This document shows, piece by piece, positions 9,055-16,894 of a stretch of 64,000 bases of DNA (its first letter is position 1; each line of letters opens with the position of its first letter). Location of the stretch: the NCBI GenBank assembly GCA_036277115.1, contig DASUNM010000023.1, positions 558,001-622,000 of the forward strand, in the 5' to 3' direction. Made by a program: the position numbers and the translations under genes. The notes below the pieces were generated by a model, which was given only the letters and a program-made list of their open reading frames with translations, did no database searches and was not told the origin of the DNA. The DNA is from Pyrinomonadaceae bacterium (lineage in GTDB: Bacteria; Acidobacteriota; Blastocatellia; Pyrinomonadales; Pyrinomonadaceae).

Positions 9055-9170
9055 GTTTTACTGTTCTCCGTTCGTACGTTTACCGGGGAGCACTGTTACC
9101 AGAAGCAATCTGCTGTCCGCCGGCGCCGGCACAACGGAATTCTAAGAAACGAACAACAATTGCGTGGACA

Positions 9171-9222
9171 GAGGTCAGTCTGTGTTTGAAAACCAGAGTC
9201 GCAGACGAAAGTCTGTGCCACT
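9171..9222. repeat. Degenerate CAGTCTGTG/CACAGACTT inverted repeat
   Basis: Contains GTCAGTCTGTG and AGACGAAAGTCTGTGCCAC arms. It is a decayed relative of the near-perfect element between actA and actB (50709-50763). It lies immediately upstream of the cupin gene at 9238. Confidence 0.5.
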
Positions 9223-9237
9223 TCGGACGAAAAAAGC

Positions 9238-9603
9238 ATGAGATATGCAAGATTGTTCGCCGACGACACCGGCGAATCGCACTTCGACGACGTCGAGATT
9301 GAGTTCACAGCTACCGATTACGTGCAATCAGCCGCACCGGTCGATTTCTCAGCGGCCTTGCCTGCATCCCAAGTCGCATTTATGCGCGCGCCGGCAGGGT
9401 GGGCCAGCGAGCTTCACGTTTCGTCTGCGCGTAGCATGTTCGTGGTGCTCAGCGGTGAATGGGAAGTGACGGCGAGCGACGGCGAATCTCGCCGATTCAG
9501 AATGGGAAGCACGCTGTTGGTCGAAGACACCAGCGGACGGGGACATTCTTCACGAGTAATGAGCGACACCGATTCGATTGCGGCGATGGTCGAGCTAGAT
9601 TAA
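9238..9603 (+). CDS. Small cupin-domain protein
   Basis: A 121-residue protein. The C-terminal part has the cupin pattern of a beta-barrel with 'MFVVLSGEWEVTASDGE' (motif 1 region, G-E-W-E-V) and 'RMGSTLLVEDTSGRGHSSRV' (motif 2 region, G.......G.GH). The N-terminal 'RLFADDTGESHFDDVEIE' segment is common in small cupins that accompany metabolic enzymes. The usual His pair of motif 1 is not obvious, so metal binding is uncertain. Substrate unknown. Confidence 0.7.
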   Translation: MRYARLFADDTGESHFDDVEIEFTATDYVQSAAPVDFSAALPASQVAFMRAPAGWASELHVSSARSMFVVLSGEWEVTASDGESRRFRMGSTLLVEDTSGRGHSSRVMSDTDSIAAMVELD

Positions 9604-9620
9604 CGACTTCACAGAAAACA

Positions 9621-9648
9621 TTGACATCGCCGCTAATCCGCATAGAAT
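9621..9648 (+). promoter_or_regulatory. Sigma70-type promoter for the gene at 9694
   Basis: TTGACA (9621-9626), a 16-nt spacer, and TAGAAT (9643-9648). The predicted transcript would begin about 40 nt before the ATG at 9694, which has AGAGGAG just upstream. Seen directly; activity is inferred. Confidence 0.6.
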
Positions 9649-9693
9649 CCGCACAATCGTTATTGCCGAATCTACCAAGAGGAGTCCCCTATC

Positions 9694-10143
9694 ATGACTT
9701 CAAGAGTTTTGCGAATGCTCTTGCTACTGCCGATGGTGGTTGGCTTGTTTGTAACCCAAACTGGCGGGGCAGAGCCCGCGCTACCAAACCCGATTTTGTA
9801 CATAACCGGCTACGAAACCTTCCAATCCGCCGGTAAGCGAATGATTCGATACCGATACGATGTTTTCAACAAGTCAGCGTATCCGGCCGATTTCTTTGCT
9901 GCTTCCCCTCAACTTCCGCCGTGTGGCAATAACACCAAAGCCGCGCGCACATGGGTGGATTTTTATGATCAGAATGGGAAGCGGCTGAACGGGTTCTGCG
10001 CTCTGAGCAAACCTGCGGATCTCTCAAATATTTGGTTTGCCCTTGAGGAAAACGTCGTTCCGCCGAGCTGGGTCTACATCGAGCTGAACGATCGGCAAAC
10101 GAACACGAAGTACAAATCCAATCTGGCCGACACCACGAATTAG
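9694..10143 (+). CDS. Secreted protein of unknown function
   Basis: A 149-residue exported protein. The signal peptide (about residues 1-26, ending 'TQTGGA') is followed by a small beta-rich domain with 'RYRYDVFNKSAYPADFFAASP' and two Cys (in 'LPPCGNN' and 'GFCALSK') that could form a disulfide. No family recognised. It has a strong upstream promoter and a good ribosome site, which supports real expression. Confidence 0.7.
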   Translation: MTSRVLRMLLLLPMVVGLFVTQTGGAEPALPNPILYITGYETFQSAGKRMIRYRYDVFNKSAYPADFFAASPQLPPCGNNTKAARTWVDFYDQNGKRLNGFCALSKPADLSNIWFALEENVVPPSWVYIELNDRQTNTKYKSNLADTTN

Positions 10144-10232
10144 ACGCCACTAAAACTGTTTGCCCGCGGCTTCGCAGCGCGTATGATGCGAAGCTCAACC
10201 CATTCGTGTCTTCGGCAAACTGGAGGTGATTC

Positions 10233-11597
10233 GTGCCTCAAAAGGACCTGCACAAACTTCTGGAGCGGATCCATCTGCGGCTGGATGAAAGCTCGGTCGG
10301 GATTTCGCACCAACTGGCCCATCTCGACGCAGCCGACTTAGCTGAGTTGCTTAACCAGTTGACGCTGGCTGAGGCCGCCACGGTCATCTCAATGCTGCCC
10401 ATCCCGCGTGTGATCGAACTTTTCGATCATTCTGAGATGCGCCGCCGCGCGCCCATTCTTGAGCAGTTGGAGCCGGAACGGGTCGCGGCAATACTGGAAG
10501 GCCTCTCAGCGGACGAACGTACGGACGTCATCCAGCGGATGGGCCTGCATGAGTGTCATCGAGTCCTGCCGAAACTAAACCCGGAAATCCGCAAAGAGCT
10601 GGAGGGCTTACTTCAGTATCCGGCGCACACGGCGGGCGGCATCATGACCACCGAGTTTGTGCGGCTCGATTCGAAGCTAACCGTCGGCGCGGCGTTGAAG
10701 CACATCCGCGCCGTCGCGCGCGAGAAGGAATCCATCTACGCATGCTACGTATTGGATGAGAAAACAAACGCGCTGTTGGGGGCAGTCTCGTTGCGCGATC
10801 TGGTGATGGCTGAGCTGACTACGCCCGTCACTGAAGTGATGCGGCGCAAACCTGTGACGGTGAATGCGCTCGACGATCAGGAGCTGGTGGCGAAGAAGAT
10901 CGCGAAGTACAACCTGCTCGCCGTGCCGGTGCTGGAACAGGATGGCAGTGTCGTCGGCTTCGTGACCGTCGATGATGTGATCGACGTGCTGGTCGAGGAA
11001 CAGACCGAAGACATTTTGCGGATGGCCGGTGTTGAGCCGGGTGCGCTGGACAAGCCTTACTTCGACAATCCGATTAGTCGCGTAGTGCGCAAGCGAATCG
11101 TCTGGCTGCTGCTCTTGTTCGTCGCCGGCACACTCACGAGCGCTGTCCTGCATCGCTTCGAAGATGAGCTGGCCACGGTCGTGGCCCTGTCGTTCTTCAT
11201 TCCGCTTCTGATTGGCACCGGCGGCAATGCCGGCGCGCAAACAGTAATGACTGTGATTCGCAGCCTGGCGCTCGGCGAAATCGGCATGCGTCACGCCTGG
11301 CGCGTGGTTCTGCGGGAAGCTTCGACGGGAATGATTGTCGGACTGCTGGTTGCGCCAATCGCGTTTGGACAAGCGCTGTTGTGGAACGTACCCATCGCGT
11401 TGGCGCTCACGGTGGCGGTTACGATGCTGGCGATTTGTCTTTGGTCAACAACGGTCGGATCGTTGGTGCCGATTGTCGCGGAACGATTCGGGGTCGATCC
11501 GGCCGTCCTGTCGGCGCCACTGATCACGACGCTCGTCGATGCGACTGGCCTGGTAATTTACTTCTCGATTGCAAGAATCATCCTGCCACAAATATGA
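10233..11597 (+). CDS. mgtE: Magnesium transporter MgtE
   Basis: A 454-residue MgtE-family channel. The N-terminal superhelical MgtE_N domain covers about residues 25-130, two CBS domains follow ('MTTEFVRL...' and '[12 protein letters not shown]...[11 protein letters not shown]', about 135-255) and then five transmembrane helices with the conserved '[14 protein letters not shown]' pore segment (about residue 325). MgtE is a dimeric, Mg2+-gated uptake channel whose cytosolic domains sense Mg2+. The start is GTG at 10233 with TGGAGGTG upstream. The stop overlaps the next start as ATGA (11594-11597), so the MaoC-like gene is translationally coupled. Confidence 0.95.
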   Translation: MPQKDLHKLLERIHLRLDESSVGISHQLAHLDAADLAELLNQLTLAEAATVISMLPIPRVIELFDHSEMRRRAPILEQLEPERVAAILEGLSADERTDVIQRMGLHECHRVLPKLNPEIRKELEGLLQYPAHTAGGIMTTEFVRLDSKLTVGAALKHIRAVAREKESIYACYVLDEKTNALLGAVSLRDLVMAELTTPVTEVMRRKPVTVNALDDQELVAKKIAKYNLLAVPVLEQDGSVVGFVTVDDVIDVLVEEQTEDILRMAGVEPGALDKPYFDNPISRVVRKRIVWLLLLFVAGTLTSAVLHRFEDELATVVALSFFIPLLIGTGGNAGAQTVMTVIRSLALGEIGMRHAWRVVLREASTGMIVGLLVAPIAFGQALLWNVPIALALTVAVTMLAICLWSTTVGSLVPIVAERFGVDPAVLSAPLITTLVDATGLVIYFSIARIILPQI

Positions 11598-11977
11598 AAA
11601 TTGGCGACACGATTTCCTGGACGCGCTCTTTTAGCGAAGACGACATTCGTTTGTTCAATCGCGTCTCCGGCGATGAAGGGAGCCACCATGTAACGCCCGA
11701 CGAACAAGGGCGGTTGATGGTTCACGGCCTGTTGACGGCGACGATTCCGACGAAGATTGGCGGCGATATGAACTTCATCGCCCGCGAAATGAAATTTCAG
11801 TTTTATCGCCCAGTATTTGCCGGCGACACAATCACCTGCGCATGTACCGTCGTTGAATTCGAACCAATGGAACGCTACACAAACGTCCGCACCGAATTCG
11901 TCTGCCGAAATCAGGACGGCAAAGAAGTGATGACCGGCCACGCTATCGGAGTTGTTCGCCATGAGCGCGCGCCCTAA
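11594..11977 (+). CDS. MaoC-like hot-dog hydratase/dehydratase
   Basis: A 127-residue single hot-dog domain. It begins '[17 protein letters not shown]', the usual opening of MaoC/(R)-enoyl-CoA hydratases, and has '[10 protein letters not shown]', a form of the hydratase motif with Asp and His in D-x4-H spacing, then 'MVHGLL' and '[11 protein letters not shown]'. The sequence 'NPIH' of classical enzymes is replaced by 'GSHH', so the acyl substrate is uncertain. Coupled by ATGA overlap to mgtE upstream, and overlaps the DUF1697 gene by 17 bp. Confidence 0.8.
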   Translation: MKIGDTISWTRSFSEDDIRLFNRVSGDEGSHHVTPDEQGRLMVHGLLTATIPTKIGGDMNFIAREMKFQFYRPVFAGDTITCACTVVEFEPMERYTNVRTEFVCRNQDGKEVMTGHAIGVVRHERAP

Positions 11978-12524
11978 ACAAAAGTACGTAGCGTTTCTGC
12001 GCGGCGTCAACGTCGGCGGCAAGAAACCGATCAGGATGAAGCAATTAGCGGAAGTCCTGACCGCAGCCGGGTTTCGAAACGTGCGCACGTTCATTGCCAG
12101 CGGTAACGTGATCTTTGAAACTGTCGCAAAAGATCCGGCTCGCATCGCGAGGAAAATGGAGAAGCATCTGCTGACCGCCCTCGGCTATGAGATAACCGTG
12201 ATCGTCAGAACTGTTGACGACTTGCGGGCCATCATCAAACGCAATCCTTTTAAGAAACCAAAACCGTCAGCGGACGAAATGCTTTTCGTAACGTTTCTGG
12301 CTTCGCCGCCGCCGGTAAAGCCTCGGCTGCCGCTTCGATCTAAAACTGAAAACATGGAAGTGATCGCTCTCACTGACGGCGCCGCATTCATCATCGCCCG
12401 ACGCAAGAAGACCGGTTGGTTTGGTTTTCCCCACACGTTCGCGGAGAAGGAGTTCAAAGTTTTTACCACAACGCGGAACTGGACGACAGTGGTGAAGATT
12501 GTGGCGACGGCGGAGAAGAAATGA
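11961..12524 (+). CDS. DUF1697 family protein
   Basis: A 187-residue protein with the diagnostic DUF1697 opening 'KYVAFLRGVNVGGKKPIRMKQL' followed by 'GFRNVRTFIASGNVIFET' and the C-terminal 'TTRNWTTVVKI'. The family has a ferredoxin-like fold and no known function. The ATG at 11961 is preferred over an in-frame TTG at 11952. It is the third gene of an overlapping set (mgtE, MaoC-like, DUF1697), which suggests one transcript. Confidence 0.85.
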   Translation: MSARPKQKYVAFLRGVNVGGKKPIRMKQLAEVLTAAGFRNVRTFIASGNVIFETVAKDPARIARKMEKHLLTALGYEITVIVRTVDDLRAIIKRNPFKKPKPSADEMLFVTFLASPPPVKPRLPLRSKTENMEVIALTDGAAFIIARRKKTGWFGFPHTFAEKEFKVFTTTRNWTTVVKIVATAEKK

Positions 12525-12605
12525 ATTCGACGGCGGCTGCGGTATTATGGGCGGAACTGACTCGTATTTAGTGGTTGGGCGCTTGAAAAACCCACCAGGA
12601 TCCTT

Positions 12606-13715
12606 ATGTCCGATAACCAGAACCAAACCTCTTTTGATGTTGCCTTGTCTTTTGCAGGCGAAGATAGAACGCACGCCGAGGAATTAGCTACGCAACTCCG
12701 TGCCTACGGTATCAAGGTATTTTACGATGCTTTTGAAGAACATCAGTTGTGGGGCGAAAACCTCTATACATATTTGGCTGATGTTTACGGTAAGAAAGCG
12801 AAATTTTGTGTGATGTTCGTTTCCGAGAGTTATGCAAAAAAGCTGTGGACTTCTCATGAGCGTCAGTTCGCTCAGGAAAGGGCATTCAAGGAGAATAGGC
12901 CTTACATGCTTCCAGTTCGAATTGACGACACGGAAATACCCGGTCTCCTGTCGACAATTGGATATGTAGATTTACGTAAGGTGAGTGTTGAACATCTGAC
13001 CAATCTTCTATTGAAAAAACTAGATATACCCCTTTCTGCTCAAGGCCGTTCAGCTTTCCCAACCATTATGTTAGACCTGGAAGCTAATCTGCTTCATGAC
13101 GATGAAGAGTTGCTAGTTATTGCCGGGGAGATGCGTAATAACCTGGCCGTTAACGTTGAGCCCGCATTTATTCTTGAAGTCCCTGCGCTAAAGGAAGACG
13201 AAGACGAGCTATCGGACCTTGGGAAGAAAAGCTCTCCTTCGATCGAAGAAAGACGGCAAATGAACCAACTCAAGAAGGAGCTTTCAAATGCAGCCCGCAC
13301 AATGGAGGAGATACGAAGGTGTATTAACGTCCTTCTTCGTGCCCAATTCTATCCAGTAACTGACGATGCAGATCTGATGCTCGCAATCAAGCGGATCTCC
13401 AATTTTTATGCCCATGGTCCAGTCATCCAAAACACTTTTAAATTCGATGTCTACAGGGAGAATGAACCAGGAGTTGTAAAGATCAATCTAAACCGCCAAG
13501 AACTGGCAAGCGTTGTCGAGCAGATTCATTGTCCCGAAGAAGTTATCCTAGGCGGTCATAAAATCTACTTACTTGAGCTGCCTCCAGCATTGCTCAGAGA
13601 CAATATCTTCCCTTCTATGGTAATGCATTTTGTTTTTTGGCATTCCTCTAAGTTTACAGATGACAAAATAGTAGAAATGATTAATCCGTCTTTTTGGTGC
13701 ATGGCGCGAGCTTAG
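12606..13715 (+). CDS. TIR-domain protein with unclassified C-terminal domain
   Basis: A 369-residue protein. Residues 8-140 form a TIR domain: 'FDVALSFAGEDR' (strand A/box 1), 'KVFYDAFEEHQLWGENL', 'KFCVMFVSESYAKKLWTSHE' with E85 in the position of the catalytic glutamate of NAD-cleaving TIR domains, then 'YMLPVRIDDTEIPGL'. After this comes an unclassified region with a charged probable coiled coil (about 205-245) and a C-terminal alpha/beta part. Bacterial TIR proteins often act as NADase effectors in phage defence, but no partner gene is adjacent. Base and codon use are clearly AT-richer than the neighbours, suggesting horizontal acquisition. It sits between the DUF1697 gene and a block of repeats. 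Confidence 0.85.
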   Translation: MSDNQNQTSFDVALSFAGEDRTHAEELATQLRAYGIKVFYDAFEEHQLWGENLYTYLADVYGKKAKFCVMFVSESYAKKLWTSHERQFAQERAFKENRPYMLPVRIDDTEIPGLLSTIGYVDLRKVSVEHLTNLLLKKLDIPLSAQGRSAFPTIMLDLEANLLHDDEELLVIAGEMRNNLAVNVEPAFILEVPALKEDEDELSDLGKKSSPSIEERRQMNQLKKELSNAARTMEEIRRCINVLLRAQFYPVTDDADLMLAIKRISNFYAHGPVIQNTFKFDVYRENEPGVVKINLNRQELASVVEQIHCPEEVILGGHKIYLLELPPALLRDNIFPSMVMHFVFWHSSKFTDDKIVEMINPSFWCMARA

Positions 13716-13825
13716 CAAAATGAGGGACCTCCAATCCAGTATCGCGTCCAACAACTCGTTGAACCGGAGCGGGAGCAAGAGCAAGGATGAAGGCGGGAAG
13801 GATGAATGGATGCGCGTCCTCCGGT

Positions 13826-14098
13826 TAACGTCACGTTGGGTTTACTTACTCGACCAACCGCGCAGCGGTTAAAGAAGGTAGCCAGGGTAAGTCCCGACTT
13901 GTCGGGACGCCATCCCTGGATCAAAGCAGCAAAGAATTCCGAGCCCTGTAGGGGCGCGATGATTCCGGATTTCGGCAGGCGTGATCTCTGTCGCCCGCTT
14001 CGCGGGCTCGGGATCTTAAGAGAACCTGATCCCCGGGTTACGCTCGCTGCGCTCACTCACCCGGGGCTAAACTCTGTCGCCGGCTACGCCGGCTTGTT
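13826..14098. repeat. Intergenic cluster of REP-like palindromes, copy A
   Basis: Fills most of the 465-bp gap after the TIR gene. It contains 'accgcgcagcggt', 'agtcccgacttgtcgggac', 'ccctgtaggggcgc', 'cgcccgcttcgcgggc' and 'gccggctacgccggc', each a hairpin, arranged around 'tagccagggtaagtccc...ccatccctggatc'. Closely related blocks occur at 14456-14735, 19420-19640 and 37666-37890. No convincing gene lies inside it. Confidence 0.75.
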
Positions 14099-14180
14099 GA
14101 TGCAGACATCCACGTTGGCGAAGTGCGTCAACTCACCACGTTAGGAGTCTTACGTTAGTCAAAGTAAAGGAGACACTTCC

Positions 14181-14384
14181 ATGGCAGATCAGAAAGACAA
14201 GGCACAAGAGAAAAAGAGGCAGGAAGATTCTGGTAACAGCGATTCTGGTAACGATGAACAAGCGAGCGGCGACGGGAGCAGCGGGGGCAACATGGGTGCG
14301 GGAAAGTCTGGCAAGGAAGGTATGGGCAGCGAGAAGCCGAGCGATGACGAGCGGATGGGCAGCCAGAAGCCCGGGAACGACTGA
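14181..14384 (+). CDS. Small hydrophilic low-complexity protein
   Basis: A 67-residue highly charged protein dominated by Lys, Glu, Asp, Gly and Ser, with three near-repeats of the form 'GMGSEKPSDDE'/'RMGSQKPGND' at the C-terminus. No hydrophobic core is visible, so it should be disordered, like many small stress or hydrophilin-type proteins. AAAGGAGACA precedes the ATG at good spacing, which is the main reason to believe it is translated. It lies alone between two blocks of REP-like repeats. Confidence 0.5.
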   Translation: MADQKDKAQEKKRQEDSGNSDSGNDEQASGDGSSGGNMGAGKSGKEGMGSEKPSDDERMGSQKPGND

Positions 14385-14455
14385 ATGCAGATGGCGAATT
14401 TCGAATTGCGGATTTGAATTCGCGCCGCCCCCGTTAGCGCTGACGTTTGGGCTAC

Positions 14456-14735
14456 CCGATCGACCAACCCCGAGACGTCGGGGTTGCAGATGGTAGCCAG
14501 GGGTAAGTCCCGAATTGCCGGGACGCCACCCCTGGATCACGTCGAAAACATCCGCGCCCTGTAGGGGCGCAATACACGTCAGAAGCCCGACCGTGAGGTA
14601 GGGCAACATGAGCGAGATATCAACTCGGCCGTTTGAGAAATTGCCTTGCTTAGGCGCCGTCTTCTGACAGTGTCGCCAGTTTCGCGGGCTCGAGGCTAAA
14701 CTCAGTCGCTCGGCTAAGCCAGTTCGTTGACGCAA
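14456..14735. repeat. Intergenic cluster of REP-like palindromes, copy B
   Basis: Same construction as 13826-14098: 'gaccaaccccgagacgtcggggttg', 'tagccaggggtaagtcccgaattgccgggacgccacccctggatc', 'ccctgtaggggcgc' and 'gtcgctcggctaagcc'. The flanking phrase 'gcaaacatccacgttggcgaagtg' also recurs after copy A (14100s), so the two blocks look like a local duplication on both sides of the small gene at 14181. No gene is seen in the 14385-14831 gap. Confidence 0.75.
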
Positions 14736-14831
14736 ACATCCACGTTGGCGAAGTGTTGAGTTCGGCGTTATTACATCGGCGCAACCATACAACTCGTTGC
14801 GCACCTTTAAATGTAAAGAAACGATTTACTC

Positions 14832-15584
14832 ATGTCTTCAGATGTTGCTATCTTTCGGAAAACTTTCGTTTCGGGCGTCCTATCGCTGGCTGCGCTAGCT
14901 GCAGTCATTGGTTCACTCGCCTACGTGGCGGTCACACTGTTACACCCTGGAGGCGTCGGGAACGACCATCCCGCGATCTTCCGACACTACGCCACGTCTC
15001 AGACTTGGGTCGCGATTCACCTTGCCCAGCTTGCGGCGATAGTGGCGGGCTTGTTCGGCATTGCCGGACTCGCTGCCTCCATGCTGCGACTTCAGAGTAA
15101 GGGCCGCGTGCTCGCGCTGCTCGCCCTGGGTTTGGCGTTGGCAGGCATTCCCATCGCAGCTGTCCTGCAAGCGGCGGATGGCATCGCGCTGAAGCGAGCA
15201 GTGGATGTTTGGGTAGCCGATGGTGGCATAGTGGGGTCGGCCAGCTTTGCCGCGGCGAGGGCGATCAGGTGGTTTGAGGAGGGCGTGAACTCGATACTCG
15301 GCCTCACCATGGGCTGGACCGTCATCCTGGCCGGTGCCGCGATGGCGCGCGGCGCCGTCTATCCGCGCTGGCTCGGTTGGATCGGCGTTGTCATTGGCAT
15401 CGGAGTTTTGATCGGCGCCATCCTCGTTGCCGAAACCGGATTCTCGCCGACGGCCCAAGTTTGGGTCCTGGCGCGGAACCCGGCGTTCTGGATTTGGACT
15501 GCGGTGGCGGGTGTTCTGATGTGGCGTCGCGTGCGACTCCTCGACGCCGCGGCCCCAACTTCGCCGGCTGGATCCGATCAGTAA
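14832..15584 (+). CDS. Six-helix membrane protein, possibly DUF4386-like
   Basis: A 250-residue integral membrane protein with about six hydrophobic segments (roughly residues 10-35, 58-82, 92-112, 150-172, 178-200 and 212-230) and a short polar C-terminus. The pattern and the 'GWTVILAGAAMARGAVYPRW' and 'LGWIGVVIGI' segments resemble small DUF4386-type proteins, but I cannot confirm the family. Ends 27 bp before the VOC gene, which has its own GGAGGGGG ribosome site, so the two are probably co-transcribed. Confidence 0.65.
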   Translation: MSSDVAIFRKTFVSGVLSLAALAAVIGSLAYVAVTLLHPGGVGNDHPAIFRHYATSQTWVAIHLAQLAAIVAGLFGIAGLAASMLRLQSKGRVLALLALGLALAGIPIAAVLQAADGIALKRAVDVWVADGGIVGSASFAAARAIRWFEEGVNSILGLTMGWTVILAGAAMARGAVYPRWLGWIGVVIGIGVLIGAILVAETGFSPTAQVWVLARNPAFWIWTAVAGVLMWRRVRLLDAAAPTSPAGSDQ

Positions 15585-15611
15585 CAACTCATTCAATCGG
15601 AGGGGGTACCC

Positions 15612-16010
15612 ATGACCCAGGCAGAAATTTCGGGCATCTCACCGTTTTTTATCGTGACCCACGTGCCGACTTCGCTCGCGTTTTACCGGGACCGGTTCGG
15701 GTTTGAGATCACTTTCGAGGGGCCTGAGCCTGACGACATTTTCTTCGGCATCGTCCGCCGGGGCGGTGCGCAGATCCTGATGAAAGCGGTGGGCGTAGCT
15801 CCCGTGCCGAACTACACGCGAGACGTCAAGCAAGGCGTCGCCCGCTGGGACGCATTTGTTATCGTCCCTGATCCTGACGCACTGGCGCTCGAATTTGCTT
15901 CGCGCGATGTCGAGTTCTTCATGCCACTCAAAGACACCCAGGACGGGTTGCGTGGTTTCGAGGTCAAGGACGCCGACGGCTATCTTTTGTTTTTCGGTCG
16001 TCCGCGGTGA
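15612..16010 (+). CDS. VOC-fold (glyoxalase/dioxygenase superfamily) protein
   Basis: A 132-residue single-module VOC protein: 'ISPFFIVTHVPTSLAFYRDRFGFEITFE' is the classical first beta-alpha-beta unit and 'GFEVKDADGYLLFFGRP' the last strand with the usual metal-ligand Glu replaced or shifted. Small members act in glyoxalase, antibiotic-resistance or ring-cleavage roles; the substrate cannot be told here. Its 3' end overlaps the convergent gene at 15964-16296 by 47 bp. Confidence 0.85.
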   Translation: MTQAEISGISPFFIVTHVPTSLAFYRDRFGFEITFEGPEPDDIFFGIVRRGGAQILMKAVGVAPVPNYTRDVKQGVARWDAFVIVPDPDALALEFASRDVEFFMPLKDTQDGLRGFEVKDADGYLLFFGRPR

Positions 16011-16296
16011 TGCGTGCCGGCGGAATAACAGAGCCTTTAACGTAAAGCCCTAGTTTTGAAGCAAGCAGCCAGAGGACAACCGACAACAGGAACAAGAACA
16101 GGGAAATTATTCCCGATACAAAATTACTATCGTGGTAGACGACTCCCTCCACCGGATCAAAATACCTCCCGTCCTCAAACCGGAAAACCCATTTCAAATA
16201 GAGTTGATAAAACACCCAGCCGAAGAAGAGACTTGCGCCGAAAGTAATCACCGAGATGATTCTGAGCGCCGCGCTTAGCAATCTGAGCGTTTTCAT
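15964..16296 (-). CDS. Small two-helix membrane protein, unknown function
   Basis: A 110-residue protein with two transmembrane segments (about residues 12-32 and 58-85) separated by a loop containing 'RFEDGRYFDPVEG', and a charged C-terminus. No family recognised. It follows the membrane gene at 16324-16701 on the same strand with a 27-bp gap, suggesting a two-gene unit, and its end overlaps the VOC gene tail to tail. Confidence 0.55.
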   Translation of the reverse strand: MKTLRLLSAALRIISVITFGASLFFGWVFYQLYLKWVFRFEDGRYFDPVEGVVYHDSNFVSGIISLFLFLLSVVLWLLASKLGLYVKGSVIPPARITADDRKTKDSRRRP

Positions 16297-16323
16297 TCGT
16301 TTGCTTAGCCCTTATTCGCGCGT

Positions 16324-16701
16324 TCACCTGATCGATAGCGGAGGTAAATAGAGCCGGGCACGAATCCGGATAAGAAGTGTAACCGCTCCAATAGGAACGA
16401 GAACCACCCAAGCCAAAAGCGTTGCCAGATATCCCCAAAGATATGCGTCGATCCAGGCTGAACGGCCTTGTTCCCAGTCGAAGCTCAAAATCACTTTGAG
16501 GTCGTCCTGCATAAACCAGGGTAGCGGTTGGCCGGGGTGATACCGGGCCCAAATGCCTTCCTCACCTCCGCCGAAGGCTACCTGATACGTGGGGTAAGGT
16601 TTGACGACTAACGCGCCGGCAAAGGAGCCTTCGAAAAAGACGAGGCCGGTCATTCCGTAGAAGAAAGTCGTTATCGATGTGACGATGATTAGTTTCCGCA
16701 T
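16324..16701 (-). CDS. Small membrane protein, unknown function
   Basis: About 125 residues from the ATG at 16701 ('MRKLIIVTSITTFFYGMTGLVFFEG', a positive-then-hydrophobic start typical of an inserted helix). An in-frame GTG at 16758 would add 19 residues; neither has a good ribosome site. There are hydrophobic segments near both ends and a polar middle with 'PLPWFMQDDLKVILSFDWEQGR'. Function unknown. Likely co-transcribed with the small membrane gene downstream. Confidence 0.5.
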   Translation of the reverse strand: MRKLIIVTSITTFFYGMTGLVFFEGSFAGALVVKPYPTYQVAFGGGEEGIWARYHPGQPLPWFMQDDLKVILSFDWEQGRSAWIDAYLWGYLATLLAWVVLVPIGAVTLLIRIRARLYLPPLSIR

Positions 16702-16847
16702 TATTGGAGGAGTTAAGCGTCGCACCAAGCGAAAGATTTGCGCGAGCGCGCTGCCCACAGGCGGCAGGGCGAGTTCCCACGGCGGGTCAAGACGGAACCA
16801 GTAGATGCGGGAGCGGTTACTGAATTCAACTTCTCCCTGCAGTTGAT

Positions 16848-16876
16848 TTGAATGTTAACCGGTAGTTCGGTCTAAT
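16848..16876 (+). promoter_or_regulatory. Possible promoter for the copper ATPase gene
   Basis: TTGAAT (16848-16853), 17-nt spacer, TCTAAT (16871-16876), 19 nt before the GTG start. Match to the sigma70 consensus is moderate, so this is a suggestion only. No clear CueR-type dyad was found in the spacer. Confidence 0.35.
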
Positions 16877-16894
16877 CTAAAGGCTATTAACAAC

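Noticed and set aside
14189..14467. 92-codon minus-strand frame over the small hydrophilic gene
   Set aside because: Plus-strand frame has the better ribosome site; the minus-strand reading is Pro/Leu/Ser-rich antisense of the low-complexity region.
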